NCBI GenBank assembly: GCA_054601695.1
Contig: BAAHQB010000017.1
Coordinates: 434,001 to 498,000 of the forward strand
Origin: Amorphochlora amoebiformis
Taxonomy: Eukaryota; Cercozoa; Chlorarachniophyceae
Length of the DNA stretch: 64,000 nt
Direction of reading: 5' to 3'
The notes under the pieces were generated by a model. The model ran no database searches, was not told the DNA's origin, and saw only the letters and a program-made list of their open reading frames with translations. The position numbers and the translations under genes were made by a program. Shown piece after piece: positions 1-42,700 of this stretch (positions within the stretch are counted from its first letter, which is position 1; each line of letters begins with the position of its first letter).

Positions 1-527
1 CCCAGCCACTCCGATTGACTAGATTGAAGATTTCGATCTACGATATTTCTGCTGTAATTCTAGAATTAGCTAGTGGAGTAAACCTAGACACGACTGTACT
101 ATATATAGTCTAGATAGTGTTCACACACACTGACTAGACTGAGAGAGAACAGAACGGAACTAGACTTTAAACTTACATTACTCTAACCACGTACTAGGCT
201 TGAAACTGGTTGACATGATCTACATTCTAGACATTCTCTAGTCTAGTTAGTCTAGCTAGTCTAGCTACTGAGCTAGTGTCTAGAGTCTAGAGACTAGAGA
301 GAGTGTCTGGAGTAACTGTTACGTTTTAGATGTTTTTATTAGTAACTAGAGAGAAGTGGTCTCGCCGCAGTATACCTATATCTACTAGATCTAGATTAAC
401 CTCAAGCTAGACTTCTTGTAGAGCAGCTAAAGGCTAACATGAATTGACTAAACCTAGGATCATCTACTTTTCTACCTGATAAACGTCGGATATCGTAAAC
501 TTGCCAGTGGATGAAGAGCTAATTATT

Positions 528-530
<3 letters not shown>
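1..530. other. CTAG-rich non-coding island
   Basis: This stretch has no TA microsatellite and no convincing open frame. It is packed with CTAG, usually as TCTAGA, CTAGAC or ACTAGT. A hand count gives about two dozen CTAG in 530 bases, against about two expected by chance. It resembles the islands at 22281-22760 and 42012-42700, both of which lie between convergent gene ends. I infer that this may be the 3' flank of a gene outside the window. Confidence 0.6.
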
Positions 531-576
<46 letters not shown>

Positions 577-820
577 GTATACATATATGCATATATATAC
601 ACACATACATATATTTGTATGTAATATAACGTATATATATATGTATATATATATATATAATTTACATGTTATTATATATATATATACACACACACACATA
701 TATATATATATTATATAGATTTAAGTAGATGTAAAATATATATCCACGTATACAGATATATTTCTAGATATACATACATATATATATATATATGTATATG
801 TGTTAATATATGAACATATC
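531..820. repeat. (TA)n / TATG microsatellite block
   Basis: Almost pure TA dinucleotide with interspersed TATG, CATA and a short CACACA run. No gene is visible. This composition recurs through the window inside introns and between genes, and it generates the many spurious Tyr/Ile open frames. Confidence 0.95.
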
Positions 821-834
821 TATACTCTAGTAAG

Positions 835-1114
835 CCTATTGTTCCAATGAATCTGTAGGTAAACCAAAATTCTAATGAATGCATTTGCCGAATAATATTA
901 AGACTACGGATCGGATCATAGTGAATTTCTCGTTCGTTGCTTATGTGGATACTCATATATGTACACTTACATACACATATATATATATATATATATTCTC
1001 TATATATATATATATATATTGCATATATATTACATATATATATATATATAATAATAATAAATATATATATGTGTATATATGTAAATATAAGTATACTAAC
1101 AAAATACATATGTT

Positions 1115-1145
<31 letters not shown>

Positions 1146-1270
1146 TTATAATATATATATATATTTATATATATATATATGTAAATTTTAATTGTTTTTA
1201 TATTGTAAAATTGCACGCATAAATGCATATATATATATATATATATAATATATATATATATATGCGTATA

Positions 1271-1306
<36 letters not shown>

Positions 1307-1491
1307 AATTGAACATAAATGAGTATAAATATATAAAAATATAAATATAATCTAAATCTAAATGTAAAATATAAACATATAATTTATATAAAAATATGTA
1401 AAAATGTTCAAATATGAATAAATCTGGATATAATTAACCCTTGCAGTGCTTCTGGAATAGCGCTTCGGTTCTGGGCTTCCTTTACAGCTTC
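835..1491 (-). CDS. Two candidate exons of an unknown minus-strand gene
   Basis: Two non-repetitive islands read as plausible minus-strand exons. One lies near 850-940 and follows an AG. It encodes a mixed sequence containing [19 protein letters not shown], with a possible GT donor before the terminal TTTACC. The second, about 1436-1491, follows CTAG and encodes [17 protein letters not shown] before a GTTAAT donor. They are separated by TA repeats and could be the 3' exons of the gene whose better exons lie at 2389-3474. I could not fix the phase across the joins, and no family is recognised. Confidence 0.22.
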
Positions 1492-1556
1492 CACTAGATC
1501 TACCTACATATATTATATGTAACACACACACACATATATATATAATTTAATATGAA

Positions 1557-1609
<53 letters not shown>

Positions 1610-1678
1610 ACAAAATATATGCATACATACACACACACACATGTATATATAAATACATATATATATATATGTATCTAG

Positions 1679-1735
<57 letters not shown>

Positions 1736-1740
1736 TATGT

Positions 1741-1944
1741 ACGCACATACACGCTTTGTCTAACCAAGTAAATCGTATATATATGTATATATGTATGTAT
1801 ATATACATATATATATATACGCACATACCGGCTTTGTCTAAACCAAGTAAGTCATATATAACATATATATACATATATACATACATACATATGTATATTA
1901 TACATATATACAAACATACCCGTTTTGTCTAAACCAAGTCAGTC

Positions 1945-1988
<44 letters not shown>

Positions 1989-2135
1989 ATATGTACATAT
2001 GTACGCACATACCGGCTTTGTCTAAACCAAGTAAGTCATATATAACATACACATACATATACATATACATATATATATGTATATTATAATATGTACATGT
2101 ATACGCACATACCCGCTTTGTCTAAACCAAGTAAG
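1741..2135 (-). repeat. Tandem copies of an exon end plus splice donor (donor-side echo)
   Basis: Five copies of a motif of about 35 bases (minus strand: GACTTACTTGGTTTAGACAA followed by AGC-G-G|GTATGTGCG) lie near 1745, 1830, 1920, 2010 and 2110, separated by TA repeats. The copy at about 2110 continues into a longer non-repetitive stretch (to about 2185) that is open on the minus strand. The other four are truncated and lie downstream of it in the minus orientation. Each copy carries the same GTATGT donor. They look like repeated duplications of an exon's 3' edge and its splice site. Confidence 0.6.
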
Positions 2136-2321
2136 TCGTAATCCAAGCATAGCATAATTCAGAAGGACTTCCAACTAAACCTTACCATTTCACTAAACAA
2201 TTGCTACAAGACTTCATTGCCCACTAGCGTACAACTATATATATATATATATAATATATGTATATATATATATATATACATATATATGTATGTATAATGT
2301 ATGTGTATATGTATATATATG

Positions 2322-2358
<37 letters not shown>

Positions 2359-2388
2359 CAGATATATTTGTACATTTGAAATATATAC

Positions 2389-2480
2389 CTCTTCTCCTTT
2401 CCAATCATTCGGGTGATAAAACACGACCTTTTTCCCACTCCATCTTGTACCATCCTGATTTCCGTATGTGTATACATGTA

Positions 2481-2541
<61 letters not shown>

Positions 2542-2576
2542 CATACATGTGTAGAAGTATATATATACATATTAAC

Positions 2577-2607
<31 letters not shown>

Positions 2608-2620
2608 ATACATGTACATA

Positions 2621-2685
<65 letters not shown>

Positions 2686-2959
2686 TTCCGCATCCATACA
2701 CACGCACACAGACACAATTACATATATAGAATGTATACCTTATACTGCTCTAGCATCTTACGAACTTTATCAAAATACATATATAGAATGTATACCTTAT
2801 ACTGCTCCTATATCTTACGAACTTTATCAAAATACATATATAGAATGTATACCTTATACTGCTCCTATATCTTATGAACTTTATTAAATTACATATATAG
2901 AATGTATACCTTATACTGCTCTTGCATCTTACGAACTTTATCAAAATCTGGGGAACCTT

Positions 2960-2992
<33 letters not shown>

Positions 2993-3075
2993 GTATATAT
3001 ATATATTATTAATATATGCATAAACTAGATTTATTTTCATAGTAGAGAACTTAAGTACACTATGTACACACACAC

Positions 3076-3114
<39 letters not shown>

Positions 3115-3141
3115 TTATTTATTTATATTTTATATGTATAC

Positions 3142-3176
<35 letters not shown>

Positions 3177-3474
3177 TACATGCATATACTTATTTAAAAT
3201 ATACATGAATATGCTACATGTGTACATACGCATGTACAGCACTATCTAGAAAGAGAATGGAGATGCGGGGTAGGGTTAGGGTTAGGGTTAGCGTTAGGGT
3301 TAGGTAAGGATGCGTATGTACAGCACTATCTAGAAAGAGAATGGAGATGCGGGCTAGGGTTAGGGTTAGGGTTAGCGTTAGGGTTAGGTAAGGTTTATAG
3401 TCAGGACCGTCTTTGGAGGCGCACACAACGTTAGCTAGGTCTGTGTCATATCGAACAGCTACCGCATTCACGTC
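2389..3474 (-). CDS. Unknown multi-exon gene, three phase-consistent exons
   Basis: Three minus-strand exons join in phase. Exon 3408-3474 (after ATCAG) encodes [18 protein letters not shown] and ends G|GTCCTG. Exon 2910-2956 supplies [16 protein letters not shown] and ends AAG|GTATAC. Exon 2389-2454 supplies [17 protein letters not shown] plus WKGEE and ends GAG|GTATAT. A fourth acceptor at 2223 opens phase 0 with WAMKSCSN. The composition is mixed and hydrophilic, unlike the surrounding repeats, so I believe the coding call. I do not recognise the family. The donor of the middle exon is duplicated downstream, and TTAGGG repeats begin just inside the intron after the first exon. The 5' part may be the exons at 4.8-6.9 kb. 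Confidence 0.45.
2720..2905 (-). repeat. Three tandem copies of exon 2910-2956 with its donor
   Basis: A unit of about 62 bases (plus: ACATATATAGAATGTATACC, then TTATACTGCTC and the complement of the exon end) is repeated three times immediately downstream, in the minus orientation, of the intact exon at 2910-2956. Each copy keeps the 3' part of the exon (AAAGTTCGTAAGAT...CAGTATAAG) and the GTATAC donor. The copies carry substitutions (ATAGGAG for GCAAGAG) that break the reading frame, so they are not extra coding exons. Confidence 0.75.
3226..3400. repeat. Interstitial TTAGGG repeats in an 84-bp tandem duplication
   Basis: Two copies of an 84-bp unit, each holding CAGCACTATCTAGAAAGAGA plus ATGGAGATGCGGG, followed by (TAGGGT)n with the variant TAGCGT and ending AGGTAAGG. 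The array starts beside the minus-strand donor at 3408, so it sits in an intron if the adjacent exon is real. It resembles telomeric TTAGGG repeats but is internal. Confidence 0.85.
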
Positions 3475-3477
3475 CTG

Positions 3478-3546
<69 letters not shown>

Positions 3547-3719
3547 AATATATATATATATATATATATATACATACATATATACATGTAAATATATCTA
3601 TATATATACATATATATATAAATATGTGTGTGTATATTACATGTTGTGTATAGATATCAGTGTGTGTTTATATATACACAGACATACGAATATGTGTGTG
3701 TATATATATACATATATAT

Positions 3720-3812
<93 letters not shown>

Positions 3813-3839
3813 GTATATATAATAACAGGTAAATATAAT

Positions 3840-3878
3840 AAATACCAGTCATTTCGAACAGCGACCCAATTATTTATA

Positions 3879-3932
<54 letters not shown>

Positions 3933-4015
3933 CATATATATATATGTATATATATATATATGTATACATATAATAGGCAAATATTACAAAAACCAGTGAT
4001 TTCAAACAGCGACCC

Positions 4016-4058
<43 letters not shown>

Positions 4059-4345
4059 GGTGTCATGATACAATATACTTTGGATTCGGCGAAAATGCTA
4101 GGGAATGCTAGAGTCTTCACGATATCCTTTCATGTATGTATGTATGTATATATATTTATATATATACACACTATACACAAACACATATATATATATATGT
4201 ATATATATATATGTGTGTGTGTATATATATATAGTCTTCATGGTATCTTTCCTATATATATATATATATATGTATGTATTATATATCTATGTATATAATA
4301 CAGACATATATTACAAAAACCAGTCATTTCGGATAGCGACCAAAT
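3840..4345 (-). repeat. Three diverged copies of a putative exon edge
   Basis: Copies near 3845-3875, 3990-4018 and 4318-4348 share the minus-strand core GGGTCGCTGTTCGAAATGAC followed by TG|GTATTT or TG|GTTTTT. The reading VAVRND resembles VAVRYD in the exon at 3408-3474, which may point to an older duplication. TA repeats separate the copies. A possible minus-strand mini-exon (IFAESK, ending in a GTATAT donor) lies near 4081-4099. Confidence 0.4.
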
Positions 4346-4372
4346 TATTAATTATGCAAATATGTGTGCGTG

Positions 4373-4411
<39 letters not shown>

Positions 4412-4545
4412 TTTATACATATACTTATATATTATATAAATATATATATATATATTTATATATAAATATATATATAATGTGTATATGTGTATATATATGT
4501 ATATATATATATATATGTTCTATATATATATAATATGTGTATAAA

Positions 4546-4627
<82 letters not shown>

Positions 4628-4676
4628 GGACAATGTACCTATTTACATATAAATATGGATATGTCTATATTTTAAT

Positions 4677-4718
<42 letters not shown>

Positions 4719-4721
4719 TAT

Positions 4722-4764
<43 letters not shown>

Positions 4765-4803
4765 TTATATTTGTATGTGCAAGTATATACATACATACAT
4801 ATA

Positions 4804-4847
<44 letters not shown>

Positions 4848-4860
4848 CCTATGAATACAC

Positions 4861-6894
<2,034 letters not shown>

Positions 6895-6942
6895 GAGTAA
6901 ATTCCCAAATACCTCCCCATCTCACTTCCCACTCCCTCCTTG

Positions 6943-6982
<40 letters not shown>

Positions 6983-7011
6983 GTATAAAGAATCAAATAT
7001 AATGTATTATA

Positions 7012-7053
<42 letters not shown>

Positions 7054-7138
7054 CTGGCGTATAGTTTCACCGGCAGTAATTGAGCAGACAGATAACCGGG
7101 GTCTTAGGAAATTCCTAATTTTATATTATATTATATTA

Positions 7139-7190
<52 letters not shown>

Positions 7191-7206
7191 TATTTGTGTG
7201 TATATA

Positions 7207-7253
<47 letters not shown>

Positions 7254-7395
7254 CTTTTATATATATATATAAATATATATATTATATACACATACCTATA
7301 TTAAACATACGTACAAGAGATTAATCTCTTCCACGAGAATCTATTTGCTAAGTAGATGTGTGTATGTGCATTTTATGAAGGTTTGAGTTTTGGGT

Positions 7396-7452
7396 TAGGG
7401 CTAGGGTTGGGGTTAGGGTTAGGGTTAGGGTTGGAGTTAGGGTTAGGGTTAG
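7396..7452. repeat. Interstitial telomere-like array (TTAGGG variants)
   Basis: A run of GGGTTA units with variants (GGGCTA, GGGTTGG, GGAGTTA), beginning after GAGTTTTGGGTTAGG. It lies in non-repetitive flanking sequence with no gene call. Confidence 0.85.
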
Positions 7453-7567
7453 ATTTCCGTACAGTAAAAAGCTTAACAAATATAGCTCTTATTTGCGTAG
7501 CGTAGAGATAACACAAGGGTTTTTCTCGGGTCCTATAAAGTTTTACATATGTATATATATATTATAC

Positions 7568-7640
<73 letters not shown>

Positions 7641-7675
7641 ATGTGTGTGTGTTAAAATATATGCTTGGGCTATAT

Positions 7676-7715
<40 letters not shown>

Positions 7716-7741
7716 GATAGATACATGTATATACAAATATG

Positions 7742-7775
<34 letters not shown>

Positions 7776-7907
7776 ATACATATGTATATATATATATGTA
7801 TACATGTATATATATATATATATGTATTATATATATATGTACATATATATATATATATATTACATACATTAAATATTATCTATATTAACATATATATACA
7901 TATATAT

Positions 7908-7957
<50 letters not shown>

Positions 7958-7964
7958 GTGTGTG

Positions 7965-8023
<59 letters not shown>

Positions 8024-8136
8024 CATGTATTTAATGTACAATTGTTTTCACAGATGTAACATAAGGATTCATCTGGAATACATATGCGCACATATTTATA
8101 CATAAATTTGAACATATATTCTATATCACACTTTCC

Positions 8137-8206
8137 GGCACCCACAGATCCATCTGTGGCGACGAATTCAAGCATATTCTTGCCTACCTAATATACAAAC
8201 ACACAC

Positions 8207-8281
<75 letters not shown>

Positions 8282-8391
8282 TATTCTCATATAGCATATA
8301 TTTTTTCCAGGTAATATATATTTATATAAATATATATGCAAATATATATATATATATATATAAATATATATATATATATGTGTATATGTGC

Positions 8392-8436
<45 letters not shown>

Positions 8437-8526
8437 TGAATATATATGTATATATATATATATATATATGTATAAATATATGTATATATATATGTGTGTG
8501 TGTGTGTAAAATATATTATAAATATG

Positions 8527-8565
<39 letters not shown>

Positions 8566-8815
8566 CACACATTTAGAAACCTTAGTTTTGCTTGGATAGG
8601 GCATATGTACGAACCTAATTAAATATATTCGTGTGTACATTCCATATATATATAAATATATATACATATATACATATATATATATATATACATATAAATG
8701 TATATATACATATTCATATATACATATATATATATATATATATAATATATATATATATATATACATGTAAATATACATATATATGTTATAATACTCTATT
8801 ATCCTTATTAATTAA

Positions 8816-8855
<40 letters not shown>

Positions 8856-9116
8856 AGCGCAGTGGCATAGTAGATTGTAGTCCAGAGTTCGATTCAAGTC
8901 CGTTTTGATTATAACGAATGATTATTCATAACTTTGTGCGGTAGTCGGATACTTCCTTTCTTCTTCCGGAATCTATCGGTTCCGGGGTGCTTGGGTTCCG
9001 AATCCATTTGGCCTAGTAGTCGCGCTCTATCTAACCGTAGTCTAATGACAGTCTAACGACGGTCTAACTCCTCGTAGTTAACTAGCTATAGGTTCCGCGC
9101 TAGCTCTACGTGCTGT

Positions 9117-9166
<50 letters not shown>

Positions 9167-9270
9167 TGAAAACATATATATCGTATACGCATTGTCGAGT
9201 ATGTGACCATTCGTGCTTTTTAAGCCTGTAGATAGGGCATATACCATATATATGTATATATATATATATT

Positions 9271-9320
<50 letters not shown>

Positions 9321-9462
9321 TGCAATATAATATGTCTGTACACATATGTTGTTGCAGCCTCTTCTTTGGTACAAGTGTGGTTCTTGTTCTAGTATGTGTG
9401 CACAACGTTTGGTCTTGATAGCAGTTCAGTTGTGAAAACATATGTATATATATATATATATA

Positions 9463-9551
<89 letters not shown>

Positions 9552-9565
9552 TTATAAATATATGC

Positions 9566-9640
<75 letters not shown>

Positions 9641-9898
9641 ACATATATATATATATATATATATTACATGGTATTCCAAGAGCACAATAACATTGTATAT
9701 GCATATATAGATTATCCTGAATATGACCATTCATGTTTTAAAGGGTGTAGATAAGGCTTGCGCTTGGCCGGGCCGATTAATTCTTTCGCTGAAAGAAATC
9801 ATACATTTTATCTGTTGAGTCTTTAAAATACACACACACTTATATATATATATATATATTATATGTATATATATATATATATATTTAAATACATATGT

Positions 9899-9989
<91 letters not shown>

Positions 9990-10484
9990 TACGCATACAC
10001 ACAGATATTATACACATACACTTACATATATACAAGTATATACATACTAATATATATATCCGCTACAGCCAGGACCCCCTCTTCATGTTCATTACTGATT
10101 ATATGCTAACGACGACATATCATTAAGTGCACTGAACGGCTACAATACGAAGCGGTAATTATCTAAAAGACACCATGATACACCACGTTTCCACGCAGGC
10201 ATGTCCGCGTCCGCGATGTCGTGGGTATCGCGAAAGCGGCGTCTTGTAACACCTTTTTATTGCTGGTTTTCTTGTCCTCCTTTAACTTCACTATACTTAC
10301 TACGCTTACTATTATATGCGTTCCACTCATGTACATATATACATATATATACACATATATATATATTATATAAACATACATATATGTATATATATATATA
10401 TATGTGTGTGTGTGTATTGTTTACAAATATCATGAGAGGACTCAATTCGAAGAGTAGATATTGATAGCATTCAGAGACATTCAT
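8137..10484 (-). CDS. Scattered candidate exons, minus strand, unknown product
   Basis: Six islands have an AG acceptor or ATG, an open frame and a GT donor on the minus strand. 10425-10484 starts ATG ([20 protein letters not shown]). 10184-10242 follows TTACAAG. 9728-9788 follows TTTCAG, and one frame reads [20 protein letters not shown]. 9344-9413 reads [18 protein letters not shown]. 8581-8614 reads [11 protein letters not shown]. About 8137-8187 reads [15 protein letters not shown] could not join them in one frame, so they may belong to more than one gene or be partly false. No function is proposed. Confidence 0.22.
8851..9119 (+). mobile_element. SINE-like element with tRNA-type promoter boxes
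   Basis: An island of about 270 bp bounded on both sides by long (TA)n. It begins with TTAGCGCAGTGGCATAG, close to an RNA polymerase III A box. About 33 bases later comes GAGTTCGATTC, close to a B box, at the spacing of a tRNA. The tail holds a 74-base segment (9025-9098) that recurs exactly, inverted, at 13206-13279. I cannot fold a complete tRNA from the head, so a tRNA-derived SINE is more likely than a functional tRNA gene. Confidence 0.45.
9190..9238 (-). repeat. Donor-side echo of the putative exon at 9728-9788
   Basis: Minus-strand CCCTATCTACAGGCTTAAAA followed by AGCACGAATG|GTCAC resembles CCTTATCTACACCCTTTAAA followed by ACATGAATG|GTCAT at the end of 9728-9788. The copy includes an in-frame TAA or a shifted frame, so it is not coding. 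It lies downstream of the intact exon, as do the other donor-side copies. Confidence 0.5.
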
Positions 10485-10661
10485 AGCTCATTGGAGAATG
10501 CAAGAGTTCGCTGGAGATCTCAGAGATTCACTGGAGATGGACTTGCAAAGTGCTAACCTGTACTAACGGTGTTTCAGGCTATTCTCTCACAGGTCGTAAC
10601 GAAACACCACGTCACTCTCGAGAGATTTCTCAGAAGCTTGTACCGTGTGCGCACAATCATG

Positions 10662-15835
<5,174 letters not shown>

Positions 15836-16560
15836 CCCTCCTTCGGCTTCAGTTCTAGGGATAAATTTACAGCCGGGGGTTGTTAAATTATCCCCGGGCT
15901 CCGAGATGACGGAGATTTAGAGATTTGTGGAGATCCGTATTGAAGGTACCCTCCAAACATGTTCCGTAGTCTTTGTTGATTATTACCTTAGCCCACAAGG
16001 AGGAAGCTATTTTTGAAACGCGTGTACCCGGATTGGTATCACCAAACGTTGGAGTGATGTAAGTATTAAACTATTCCCATATAATTCAATCATCGAACGT
16101 TATAATGTACAAGCTCAGATTCAGTTTCAGAGCAATACTTTTCTTAAAATATATGATAGTATAAGGTGGAATTATCTCATTTAACATGGCGTTACAACAC
16201 CCGACAAAATCCCTAGAGGGTTGCTTATTAGGGCTACTTAATTTCACCTAAAAGTAAAATATTTCAGGTGCCGACAAAGTCTTGTCAGGCGCGCCGCCAG
16301 GAACGGGCTACGCAGGTCAGCTCGACTCACGCTGGAAGACCCCCTAAAAGACCATGGGAGGCGTCAGCAGCTGCCAGGGGGCACCGAGCCAAAGAAATAG
16401 GAGTCAACCATCATGTACTACCGTGTTCTTTTGCCGATTTTCATGAGTTTGGCCAAGGGCTAGGCGTAGGGATATCGCATCTGATTTTCGCCTTCGGCGG
16501 TATCGTCGTGGTTTCTCTTGATATATCTTCCTTTTCTTTGTGCCGGATGTGTTTAGCGCC
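15836..16560. promoter_or_regulatory. Divergent intergenic region between C13-like and ubiquitin-like genes
   Basis: About 725 bp separates the proposed minus-strand start at 15835 from the proposed plus-strand start at 16561. The region is free of microsatellite. A good acceptor (ATATTTCAG at 16259-16267) could mark an extra upstream exon or a 5' UTR exon of the plus-strand gene. No TATA-type element can be told from background. Confidence 0.4.
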
Positions 16561-20557
<3,997 letters not shown>

Positions 20558-21487
20558 AATCCTCAACATTCTGTGCTGTCTTTGGTAGCGTATGCCCGTA
20601 GGTTGAGGCATACCTGCTGGTGAGAACCCCAGTGTTCTGTTTTTTCTATTTCCGAGCCTCCTCTTTACCACCATTCTCAAACCAAACAACCTCGTAGTAC
20701 ACAAAACAAAGGTGCTCATGTAACAGCGTTCAAGCCTGAAAACAAAGCATTGTCAGTCGTTTGTTGCTTCTTTGCTATCCCCTCATTTCTTTTTCGCTCT
20801 ATTATCTCGCTGTGTTCTTTCTTTTATTTCGGATCCTTTCTGCTTTCTTGGCTTTAGTTTTTGTAATTGGAGAGAAGAGAGTGAAAATGGTAGGACTGAA
20901 AAAGTGTCATAAAGGTGGGGGCGAAAAGCGACGAATGGAACATGAAAAAAAAAAAAAGGGGGAGTCTCCCTAGAGTAGAATAAAAAATAGAAAGATATTG
21001 GAGAAAACATATGGTGCCAAAAAAATTGAAAAAAAAACACTCAAAATGCGAAAAAAAAAGATAGTCTTCTCTCATCTAGTTCTTCCATTTATTCATGTTT
21101 TCCTTCCCGCCTCCCCTCACCCTCGAAATTTCATTGCTTTCTAGTCACCTATTCTTTTTTTCACCGATTTTTGTTTGGCTGTAAAGGAGACTCTGTATTT
21201 TTTATTTTTTTGTTCCTTTTAATTTCTACTATCTCAATTTTTTTTTTCTCGATTTTGATAGTTACAATATAGCATTATGAGTTCGAGATCCCAAAAGGTG
21301 TCGACTGATACAAGGTTTAGTTCGGGTGTTCCCCCTTCTTTAACCTTCCTGACTAGATTTCCTCTCAAGTCTCAATGGGAGAGAATATCAGGAATTGTTT
21401 GCTATTTATTCCATGTGAGTATCAATGGTAATGTTATTGAGATACGTTAGTTTATTCAGGTAGGCTATACGTCTTTGTCCTGCGAAT

Positions 21488-21540
<53 letters not shown>

Positions 21541-21802
21541 GTATATAATTACATATATTACGCAGAATGTGAAAACTTTTCTGCGTTTATATTTTTAGAT
21601 CTTCTGTTTTCATTTCTTTGAAGTTTGTTTTTTTCTTTGGGTTCAGCGGTGTACATGTTGTGGTTTCTTAAATTATTGTAGAAGTTTTCGTGTTCTACCG
21701 CTTTTATTTGAAAGCCATTAGCTGGTTAAGTTAGTAATTCAATCAACAGCTTTACAATATATTGAACTTGGCATGATATATGCGATATTAGATGTAAATA
21801 TG

Positions 21803-21854
<52 letters not shown>

Positions 21855-21905
21855 TAATATATGTTATGAAATATATAAATATGAAAATAAATACATTATA
21901 TATAC

Positions 21906-21980
<75 letters not shown>

Positions 21981-21988
21981 TTTTTGTG

Positions 21989-22047
<59 letters not shown>

Positions 22048-22074
22048 GTGTATATATATATATATACACATATG

Positions 22075-22107
<33 letters not shown>

Positions 22108-22196
22108 CATCTCAATTTTTATAAAAATATTCTCGTACGATACTTACTTTATTATCTAGCTAGATTACGTGTGCGTGTGTGTACATGATATCATAG

Positions 22197-22232
<36 letters not shown>

Positions 22233-22280
22233 TATATATTATATCTAGTATATATATATATATATATATAAACTATTGAA
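20558..22280. other. Intergenic/3' region with A/T homopolymers, no gene seen
   Basis: Contains the likely 3' UTR of the ubiquitin-like gene, followed by T- and A-rich low-complexity DNA (20760-21260) with runs such as AAAAAAAAAAAAGGGGG at 20944 and TTTTTTTTTT near 21238. TA repeats fill 21488-22115 and 22200-22270. Open frames here are homopolymer artefacts. Confidence 0.6.
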
Positions 22281-22760
22281 TAACATTCTGTATACTACTA
22301 GTCCTAGATGCGAGAGATGATATCGATCGAGATCATAGAACTCTACTAGCTCTAGATCTACTCCAGCTACGTAGATAAGATACAAATGCTCAGTCTGAGA
22401 TTTACTATTAGTTATCATAAATTCATAATTTGTATAATCTAGATAATTATCAAGATACTATAGATATCAAAACAGAGAATTGATCAAAACTAGCAACAAG
22501 ATCTAGAGATAAGTCCACATAAATTTGAACACAGAGCCTAGCACAGAGCCTTGAACTGATATATCCATAATCTACTGAGGAGTTGATATGCCATCCACGT
22601 ATCAGATCTAGTTTCTTGAGTTTTGCCTATCATAGTATATATACGGTCTGTGTTTCCTGGAATTGGAGAAGGGCATTCTAGATCTGGAGTATCTAGAGTA
22701 TTAGCCTTAATATATACGGTCGCCGAGATCAGATGAATTTTTCTGGAACTGGAGGAGCAT
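22281..22760. terminator. CTAG-rich island between convergent genes
   Basis: This lies directly after the oxidase stop codon (22761, minus strand) and faces the end of the plus-strand gene at 20557. It contains roughly a dozen CTAG (CTACTAGTCCTAGATG, TCTAGATC and similar) and no TA tract. By position it is 3' flank or termination DNA; the function is inferred, not shown. Confidence 0.45.
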
Positions 22761-32067
<9,307 letters not shown>

Positions 32068-32309
32068 GTTGGTCTTTGCGGGGATATGCTCTTCCGTAAG
32101 CGGGAAGAAACACCGTTTCAATTTGTTTCATTTCCGAGTCAATCGAGATTCTTTATTTAGGGTAATTTGCCCAAAAAGTGAGTACCCTCTTATTCCTTCA
32201 TAAAATACGAATATTAGCTATTCTCACCAAAATCAACATCGAATGCGCGTTGGTGTTCTAATAATCGACAAATGTTTCTTCTCCTAGAAAACTTCGACAC
32301 GTGTCACCA
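32068..32309. promoter_or_regulatory. Bidirectional promoter region, 242 bp
   Basis: The oxidase (minus, start 32067) and the glycosyltransferase-like gene (plus, start 32310) are head-to-head with 242 bp between start codons. The segment is unique and AT-moderate, lacks microsatellite and has no in-frame exon. It must hold both 5' UTRs and promoters unless one gene has a distant 5' exon. No TATA or Inr motif stands out. Confidence 0.6.
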
Positions 32310-42011
<9,702 letters not shown>

Positions 42012-42228
42012 TGCAACTTTCTAGATTTTAAAATATTAAATGATAATTTTTCGGCCGCAGAACTTAATTGATTGGCACTTCGTTTCTCAGTGGTCTAGCT
42101 AGACTCCATCTACTTGCGGCCAATATTAAACGCCTAGATCTAGTACTAGTAGACTGTACTAGTGTAGATAGTTAGACTATTACCGATTACCGTTACATAT
42201 AGGCTAGTCAGCATATTCCTACGTATAC

Positions 42229-42266
<38 letters not shown>

Positions 42267-42700
42267 TTGGCTGAATTTGGCAAAATCTAGAAAATGGAAT
42301 TGCTGGTGGTTTTGTTGCGGGGTGAGTTTTGCTGATGTCGTTCTAAGTAGACTAGGTAGATTCTAGAGATTCTATGGTATCGTAAGGGATTAAGACAACA
42401 TTGCTCATCCGAAAGAGACGACCTGTCTAGATGACTAGATAATGCATAACGCATAATATCTAGAATATTCATCTAGTGAATGATTATCATCTCAGCAGTT
42501 ATATGACCTAGATGACTACTAGTCCAGGTAGATCTAGAGATACTGGGAGACTCTGAAAACCAGTACTGTAGTACTATCTAGACTACACACTAGTACAATC
42601 AGTACTGTAGATACATATATTGCGTTTACTAGCTAGTACGTAGCAATCGTATGTTACAAATCTTCTGGTAGATCAATATAATTGTTTATTTGCTAGGTGG
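42012..42700. terminator. CTAG-rich island between convergent gene ends
   Basis: Follows immediately the stop codon at 42011 (plus) and faces the end of the DUF389 gene (about 43648, minus). It contains roughly 25 CTAG (CCTAGATCTAGTACTAGTAG, TCTAGATGACTAGATAATG and similar) around one short TA tract at 42231-42265. It has the same character as 1-530 and 22281-22760. A role in 3' end formation is inferred from position. Confidence 0.45.

Noticed and set aside
8851-8925. Functional tRNA gene
   Set aside because: A- and B-box-like motifs are present, but I could not form acceptor and anticodon stems. A SINE head is the better reading.
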